Of a DNA stretch of 64,000 nt, positions 57,835-64,000 are shown piece by piece. The DNA is taken from assembly GCA_963932465.1 (NCBI GenBank), contig OZ010790.1, positions 346,357,087 to 346,421,086 on the forward strand. The letters run 5' to 3'. Under the pieces are notes generated by a model that was given only the letters and a program-made list of their open reading frames with translations, was not told where the DNA came from and searched no databases. This DNA comes from Maratus speciosus (taxonomy: Eukaryota; Arthropoda; Arachnida; Araneae; Salticidae). Positions within the stretch are counted from its first letter, which is position 1. Each line of letters opens with the position of its first letter. The position numbers and the translations under genes were made by a program.

Positions 57835-58051
57835 CTTTCTTTTTTCTTCGCCTTTTGTCTTCTCTGGAGCTACTAAAACTGTATTACAATTTGTGAGTAT
57901 TAGTCTTCCTTCAGCTGAGTCTTCTGACAACACAGAAGAAAGTTGCATGTTAGCAAACAGTTCACCATTATGAGCATATTTAGCTGTACTTGCAGAGTTT
58001 GGTGTAAGTAGATAACAACTATTTAAGCTGAGTTGAGCTTTCACATTAAAT
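57835..58051 (-). CDS. HELZ: HELZ exon 1 of window (pre-helicase region)
   Basis: The most 5' exon present. It begins with the last base of a split Arg codon after the acceptor tcttaatag and ends in phase 0 at the donor AAAG/GTTTGT. It encodes about 72 residues starting FNVKAQLSLNSCYLLTPNSA and including YAHNGELFANMQLSS, a block strongly conserved in HELZ upstream of the helicase core. It ends in a charged GEEKRK stretch. The preceding exon must supply two bases of the Arg codon and lies beyond position 64000. The reading frame runs on past the exon at both edges, but those extensions are intronic because they have no family match and good splice signals stand at the edges. Confidence 0.93.
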
Positions 58052-58794
58052 CTATTAAGAAGAAAATACATAAATATTAAAAATATCAAACAAAATTTGT
58101 GAATAATTAAAGTGGATATCAACAGAAACAATAATTACAGTAGCACATGAAGGCATTATAAGCATGCACATGAATAAAAGAAAATTGCTAAAAATATTTT
58201 GTTTAAATAATACATAATATTTTTAATTAGAATAAGAAAAGAAATAGTTTCATTGAAACAAATTTAAAACATTCAGCAGGTGAATTAAAATTTAACTATG
58301 GATTATAATTTGAAAATATTCTTATATCTGCAAACTATTCTTTGACATTTATTAATTTTTAATAAATTAAAAAAAAATTGATTTAAGTTAATTTCTACAT
58401 TGTAATTTCTTTAAAATTGTTTACATAACATAAACAAGAAAAGAAATTTTGTGTGAGCACCTCCCCCCCCCCCCCCCCCCAAAAAAAAAAAAAAATAAAT
58501 TAAGGACTTACAAATTGAATAAACCAATGAAATAATATGCATTTTTTTAATAAAGGGTTCCATTTTTGTAAATGAGAAGTTTTAAACATTCAAATGGACA
58601 GCGGGTTGGGATTTCAGCATGTGGCAGTAGAAATTTAGAAAACTATGACTTATAGTTATTTCAAAATAAGAAGTACAGAAAACAAAGGAAATTTAAAGAT
58701 TGTAAACTTTGTGTACAGGAGGAAAAGGAAAGGAAGTGTGTGTGTGGAAATTCAAAATTTTGGGAGGAATAAAAATGATTATTTAACTATTATA

Positions 58795-60059
58795 CAAAGA
58801 GTACTAGGAAAGTTTTGCAATATGATGAAACAAAAAGTCGCAGGTGGCTGCTTGCGGCTGCGTATTGACATAGGTTCATACTTATATATCTGCACATAAC
58901 CACAAATCTGTAGACTGAGTTATTCATTAGCTGTGATCGTGTGAAGTTCTTCCAGTGGTGTCCTGGTCACGAAGTGAGATAAGGGCAGTTTTGCGGTGTA
59001 AATTCGCACGTGGTTTAAACATAAACCAATGCTTTGAAGAAATGAATCTTGCACTTGGTGATGATTGCTCACATCGTATGACTATACTCAGATGATACAG
59101 AGAACTCCAAAGTGGAAATTTCTCCCTGGAGGACGCTGAAAGAGGGGGAAGGCCCCGAACGTCTATTACGAAGAAAAACATTACTGCTGTGAGGAAAATG
59201 CTTGACGAAGACAGACGAATAACTTACAAGCATATAGAGGATACCTTGGGCCTAAATGCACTTGCAATTCATTCAATTCTGCATGATCATTTGCACATCA
59301 AGAAACTGTGTTGTCTCTGGGTGCTACATAGACAGACTGAGGAAGAGATGACACGAAATGTGACTTGGTGCTGGGAGATGCTAAAAATGTTTGGTAAAGG
59401 ATAATCTTGGTATGTGAACAGCATCGTGACAGGTGACAAAACTGGGCTATACTATTAAAATGGGCCGACTAAGTCTCAAAACAAAATTTGGGTCTTTGAT
59501 GATGAGGACACACCAGTAACTGTCAGAAAAGCTCAATCTGTCAAAAAGGAAATGATAGCTGTATTTTTCAAATCAAGTGGAATTGTTGAGTGTATCGTTT
59601 TGGACGCACAGAAGATAGTTACTGCTAAGTGGTATAATGAACAGTGCCTACCTAAAGTCATAGAATCGAAGAAAAACCTGTGACCAAAGTCAAGAATGAA
59701 CAAATGGTTCCTCCATCATAACAAAACTCCAGCTCACCGGACCAAAGCCTGCACTGAATATTTGGCCACTACAGGACTGAAACTTCTTGAACACCCTCCT
59801 TAAAGTCCAGATCTTGCCCCCTGTGACTTCGTACTGTCCCCGTATGTGAAACTGAAGAAGAAAGGGATTCGGTTTTCCAGTGATGAGGCACTTCTGAGGG
59901 CTTGGGACAATGAATGTTCTTTACTCCCAAGTGAAACTTGGCAGAGCTGGTTTAAGGACTGCTTTCGGTGTTTGGAGAACTGTGTTGCTTGTAACGGAAA
60001 TTTCTTTGAAAAAGTTTGATAAATAAATCCATATTGCAAAACTTTCCTAGTACCCTTTG
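58795..60059 (+). mobile_element. mariner element 3
   Basis: 1265 bp with inverted ends CAAAGAGTACTAGGAAAGTT then TTGCAATATG and, on the other strand, CAAAGGGTACTAGGAAAGTT then TTGCAATATG (29 of 30), flanked by TA. It has a different terminus and transposase lineage from the other two mariners. Confidence 0.93.
58967..60019 (+). pseudogene. mariner-like transposase pseudogene
   Basis: Readable from RSEIRAVLRCKFARGLNINQ through a TGA to YRELQSGNFSLEDAERGGRP, then KMLDEDRRITYKHIEDTLGL. The catalytic blocks are IVTGDKT, then FLHHNKTPAH where the family has HHDNAPAH (second catalytic Asp changed to Asn), then SPDLAPCDFVL. It ends NCVACNGNFFEKV and stop. At least four stops or frameshifts occur, so it is inactive. 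Confidence 0.9.
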
Positions 60060-60539
60060 TATTTAACTGCACACACACTAGATATATATATATTTTTTTT
60101 TTTTCTCGATTAAATGATTATTTTTATTATTATAGAGTACAAAAATAGGGTAAAAAAATAAATATTAAAAAGCAATTATAATTGGGATAGAAAAAAAAAT
60201 GAGTTTTAAAGGCTAAATTTTGTATGGTAGGAAAGAGGATGAGGTGAGAGGCAATTTCAAGTGTGGGGAAGTTGTTAAATGATTATTTATCATCACTGTT
60301 ACAAGTAGTCACAAGTAGAGCAAAGAAAGTTTTAAAAAATTTAGAGGTAGTTTCAAGATTTTTAACTTAGTGAGATGAGAAGGGGCAAATGGGAGAAGCT
60401 GAAATTTTATGGGGGTACGGGTACGAAATTTGTTAGATAATTAATTACTTAATGTTACTAAAGATTTATAATTAGAAATGAGAAAAAATTAAACAGTTTT
60501 AAAGAATTTAAATTTTGTGTGCAAGAAAAAAAGGTGGCA

Positions 60540-61310
60540 AAAAAGATATGACTATCGCTGAAATCGTGCAAATCCAGCAAACTGCAGCCTAGCAGCACCA
60601 CCTATTTGGTGCTTTACACCAAAACCTATGATGCATCAAAACCACCAAACAACAACATATATCAACGTTAAACTGAATCTGAAGTTTGGGGAGAATCCGT
60701 GCATTAGTTTTTGAGATAGAGCTATTGCGAAAATCATGAAAATTCTAGCGTAGCAGCGCCACCTAATGGGCGATTAACACCAAAATCTATCAGCAACAAC
60801 TTGTGTTAACATCTAACTCTGAAGTTAGATGAAAATTCGTGCATTAGTTCTTGATAGAACTATTGCAGAAATCACGAAAAATGCAGTACAGCAACACCAC
60901 CTGATGGGCGATTTACACCAACACGCAATCAGCACCAAGTCACATCAAGGACTAACTGAATCTGAAGTTTGATGAAAATCAGTGCATCAGTTCTTGAAAT
61001 AGAGCTATGCGGAAATCGTGTAAAAGCTACAAAATGCAGCATGGCAGCGCCACCTGTTGGGCGATTTACACCAAAACATAATAAGCACCAACTCATATAA
61101 ACCAACTGAACCTGAAGTTTGATGAAAATCCGTGCATTAGTTCTTGAGATACAGTTATTGCTGAAATCGCGAAAAATGCAGCATAGCAGCGCCGCCTGTT
61201 GGGCGATTTACACCAAAAACTAATCAGCACAAATTTATATTAGGGACTACATGAATATAAATTTGTATTAAATTCCGTGCATTAGTTCTTGTGATAGAGC
61301 GCCCACAAAA
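60540..61310 (+). repeat. Satellite array, about 5 units of about 150 bp
   Basis: Repeated phrases are GAAAATCCGTGCATTAGTTC, TTGAGATAGAGCTATTGC, GCAGCATAGCAGCGCCACCT and GTTGGGCGATTTACACC. Units vary from about 130 to 170 bp. With the block at 57.3-57.6 kb it brackets HELZ exon 1 and mariner 3. Confidence 0.9.
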
Positions 61311-61329
61311 TTTGTGTCACAGACTGACA

Positions 61330-61710
61330 AATACTTTAGATACAGTACTGTATCCGAATCTTTTGTGTGTCCTTGTAAATGAACGATAAATGCTATGCAC
61401 ATCATATTTCACAGCAAGTACATTGTAGTAAATCTGAGTAATTTATGTCTATTCCATTATATTCAGTAACATAATATCGCTGTAAACAGCCCCCCCCCCC
61501 CCCCCTATATCATTATGTAACAGAATTCTTTTGTGTGGCCCTGTAAATGAATAATAAATGCTTTGCAAACCCCATATTCTACAAAATGCATGTTTTACTG
61601 CACTTTATAAATGAATATCAATTTCTTTATGTTTGTCTAGCATCATTAAAATGCACTTTTTCCCATTGACCGTAATGTAACAGAATACTTTTTACCACCC
61701 ATGCAAATAA
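61330..61710 (-). repeat. Degenerate satellite block, inverse of 19.6-20.3 kb family
   Basis: Two to three units with CTTTTGTGTG(T/G)CC(T/C)TGTAAATGA and ATAAATGCT(A/T)TGCA. The last part (61645-61710), CATTAAAATGCACTTTTTCC then CATTGACCGTAATGTAACAG, matches the tandem unit of the element at 10.3-11.1 kb. This links the satellite families. A run of 16 C lies near 61491. Confidence 0.7.
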
Positions 61711-62403
61711 ACTATAAGTGCCACACATTTTTTTTTTTTTTTCCAATAGCGATCACGCTATAGTAAACGTCAATAACATATAAAAAATGCAGGGTGATCC
61801 CAGTATATTTACAAGAGTTAGAGCTCGTCCAGAAGGCCATACAAACCGAAGACAAACATTTTTCATCTATGCTGGAAAGGGTTAAAGAAAGAAAATTTTC
61901 AATAATACAATTTTTGTTCTTATCAAATGTTTTCAATATTTTATTTAATCTTATTTTGACATTTTATTATTGTTAATTTTCCAATTCCAATTATTTTAAA
62001 AGCAAGCATTTATTTTAATAAATAACAACACAACAAAGACCCTTTAAAAAATGTACCATTTTTTCCTAAAATATACTTCAGCTGTAATTCACCTCTTTGA
62101 ATTCGTCTTATTAATACAAAATCCCTCCCACGTGCTTGTGTTGTTTGGTCTTTCTTGGACGTTTAAATTTAAGCGATAAATGGTTTCATATTGCAAACCT
62201 TTTTAACGGCATACTGCAACTCCATCTATCTCTTTCCTCCATGGGAGGTACTCAAACTGAAAAACATGTATTTTACACAGATCCAGAGATGACATTTGTT
62301 ACAGACCCTGAACAACTGCCTGGTTTTTAATCAAAAATGCCAACTTCTGGAAATCAGTAATAAGACCTGAATTTTCAATAATAATTTCCTGAAACGCCAA
62401 AAT

Positions 62404-63720
62404 CAGACCTGCCAACCTTTGACAATGAGAAATCGTAGCACTCAAAATTCAAATTAATCTTGAGGTTGGTTGGTTGGTTGGTGTTATTTACACTTCAAAT
62501 TGGGATAACTCTGATTCCTTTCAGTTTGGACTGAATTTAGATTCATACAGGTTGGGTTAACCCTATTTTTCAAAAGTTATTTCTTTTTATTCTTTCAGAT
62601 TAAATACTACTTGTATCATAACAATAAACATAAAAGAATAAAGATTTTTGGTCTGTGTATGATGTTTCCTGAAGAGGGCACAGAGCGGTGATGCTGAGTA
62701 GGAAAAAAAATTCAGAAATTGACAGAAAATTTCTGAAAGGTTACAGCACTGTGTCAGTGGGGGAGAAGAGTATTACGGACTAATTATACATTATTTCCGT
62801 GGTCCTTTCACGATTTTTCTACAATGCCTTGTCAAAATTCATTTTTTTCCTGCGATCCATTGACCAAATTCGCTTTTTTTTCCACGATTCTTTGACGAAA
62901 TTCACTCGTCGTTTAGCGATTCTTTGATGAGATTCGCGTGTTTTTTAGCAATTCTTTGATGAGATTCGCACGTTTTTTAGCGATTCTTTGATGAGATCTC
63001 ATATTTTTCTGCGATCCTTTGACGAAATTTGAGTTTTTTTTCTCAATTCTTTAACGAAATTTGAATTTCTACGATCCTTTGACGAAATTCGCGTTTTTTC
63101 CACAATCCTTTGACAAAATTAGCATTTTTTTCATGATCCTTTGACGAAATTCGAATTCCTTCTGCGACCCTTTGACGAAATTTGGATTTTTATCCGCAAG
63201 CCTTTGGCTAAAGTTATGTTTTCCCTGCAATTCTTTAACGAAATTTGCGTTTTGTTCGCGATCAATTGACGAAATTTGCAATTTTTTTTTGCTATCTTTT
63301 GGAACAATGTGGTTTATTTCGCCATCCTTTGACGAAGTTCGCTTTTTTAACGATTCTTTGACGAGATTCGTGTATTTTTCTGCGATCCTTTGACAAAATT
63401 TGTGGTTTTTTCACAATTCTGTGAAGAAATGTGCGTTTTTTTGCAATCCTTTGAAGAAGTTTGCTTTTTTTTTCGCGATTCCTCATGAAATTTTCACTTT
63501 TTTGCGAACCTCTGACAAAATTTGCGTTTTTCTGCGATCCTTTGACGAAATCCTTTGATCCTTTGGCATTTTTTTTCTGCGAGCGATTAACGAAAGTGGT
63601 TTTTTTTGGCGTGTGTGTTTTTTGAAGAAAATCGTAGTTTTAGACCGATTTTCGTAGCATCGTAGTTTTTAGCTTCAAATCGTAGAAACTACGAATTTTT
63701 CGTAGCAGTTGGCAGGCCTG
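62404..63720. mobile_element. hAT-like element 3 with internal minisatellite
   Basis: 1317 bp with inverted ends CAGACCTGCCAAC and, on the other strand, CAGGCCTGCCAAC. The flanks GCCAAAAT and GCAAAATT are only roughly alike, so the 8-bp duplication is not proven. It carries the same kind of minisatellite (62815-63590) and a shared right flank (GCGATTAACGAAAGTGG and TTTAGACCGATTTT) as hAT element 2. Confidence 0.7.
62815..63590 (+). repeat. 30-32-bp minisatellite in element 3
   Basis: About 25 units of the type GATCCTTTGACGAAATTCGC plus GTTTTTTC. Same orientation as the array at 36.0-37.1 kb and inverse to that at 29.4-30.1 kb. Less CpG-rich than the 36-kb array, which suggests older decay. 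Confidence 0.9.
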
Positions 63721-64000
63721 CAAAATTCATTGCTACAAATTTTAATTATTACAGGAAAACCATTACTCGACACAAAATAAAAACAATAATTCTTTCACAT
63801 TCAAATGCATGAAAAATATTTCAAATTAAAAAAATGTTTTGAGCCATTTTTTTTTTTAAATTGTCACCTTAGACATATGTTTTTAAGGTACACTATTCAA
63901 CTATTTTTAAATAAATTATCTCACAGTCCAACTCTTCTCTTAATAATATATTTCTTTTAATAATGAAAAATAATTTAATTTGTTACTGATAAAATTAAAA

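Larger units (their letters stand above)
4404..58051 (-). other. HELZ: HELZ gene, central part (10 exons in window)
   Basis: Gene body covering ten minus-strand exons that join into one open frame of 1704 bases, about 568 codons. All introns are GT-AG and the phases are compatible at all nine junctions. The product matches HELZ, a UPF1-like superfamily 1B helicase with an N-terminal CCCH zinc finger, known as a cytoplasmic RNA-binding protein linked to mRNA decay and translation control. Seen here are the conserved pre-helicase region, the Q motif LNPRQKEAV, Walker A GPFGTGKT, Walker B as DEAA, motif III AGDHMQ, motif V around VQGKQF, and motif [12 protein letters not shown]. The zinc finger and the long C-terminal tail are encoded outside the window, so both gene ends are missing. 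Introns range from about 120 bp to about 11 kb and are full of transposons. No exon shows a stop or frameshift, so the gene is probably functional. Confidence 0.95.

Overview
This window is eukaryotic: intron-rich, strongly A/T-rich DNA with long homopolymer runs, and almost all of it (4404-58051) lies inside one minus-strand gene. I identify that gene as HELZ, the CCCH-type helicase with zinc finger, from ten exons whose splice sites and phases all join in frame. Together they encode about 568 residues: the stretch just before the helicase and then the superfamily 1B helicase core from the Q motif and Walker A through DEAA to motif VI. The 5' exons (zinc finger end) lie beyond 64000 and the 3' exons (C-terminal tail) lie before 1. 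The transposon mix suggests an arthropod, with a chelicerate such as a spider as my best guess. That guess is weak, because I ran no searches.

Layout from left to right, with transcription running right to left. 256-4206: a decayed pogo/Tigger transposon with a small TTAA-flanked MITE inside its helix-turn-helix coding region. 4404-4829: HELZ exons 9 and 10 of those in this window. About 4986-7889: a Helitron-like element built from rearranged inverted modules, with another TTAA MITE nested in it. 8785-9240 and 9500-9680: MITEs. 10266-11137: a TIR-bounded mini-satellite element with a GACG microsatellite. 11801-13674: a 306-bp in-frame tandem duplication split by a mariner. 14309-14700: a Tc1 remnant. 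16057-16164: exon 8. 16534-about 17545: a second Helitron copy in the opposite orientation. 19620-20260: a diverged satellite block. 23266-23799: exons 6 and 7. 24481-25932: a 1.45-kb foldback element. 28174-30367 and 35325-37493: two hAT elements with 8-bp target duplications, each carrying a CpG-rich 30-32-bp minisatellite. 33821-34080 and 39172-39372: exons 5 and 4. 39626-41406: a second pogo/Tigger element. 42373-42713 and 53335-53658: two copies of a foldback MITE. 44877-45236: a nearly perfect 175-bp duplication. 48681-49110: a small hAT. 49589-49998: exons 3 and 2. 50624-51911: a mellifera-type mariner. 56007-56612: a palindrome. 57835-58051: exon 1. 58795-60059: a third mariner. 57285-57605 and 60540-61310: blocks of one satellite family. 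62404-63720: a third minisatellite-bearing hAT-like element.

HELZ is the only intact protein-coding gene I can support. All recognisable transposases are broken. The main interest is in the repeats: precise nested insertions whose empty sites can be read from sister copies or restored reading frames, and a group of hAT elements that share an internal CpG-rich minisatellite which is nearly stop-free and so produces long but probably meaningless open frames.
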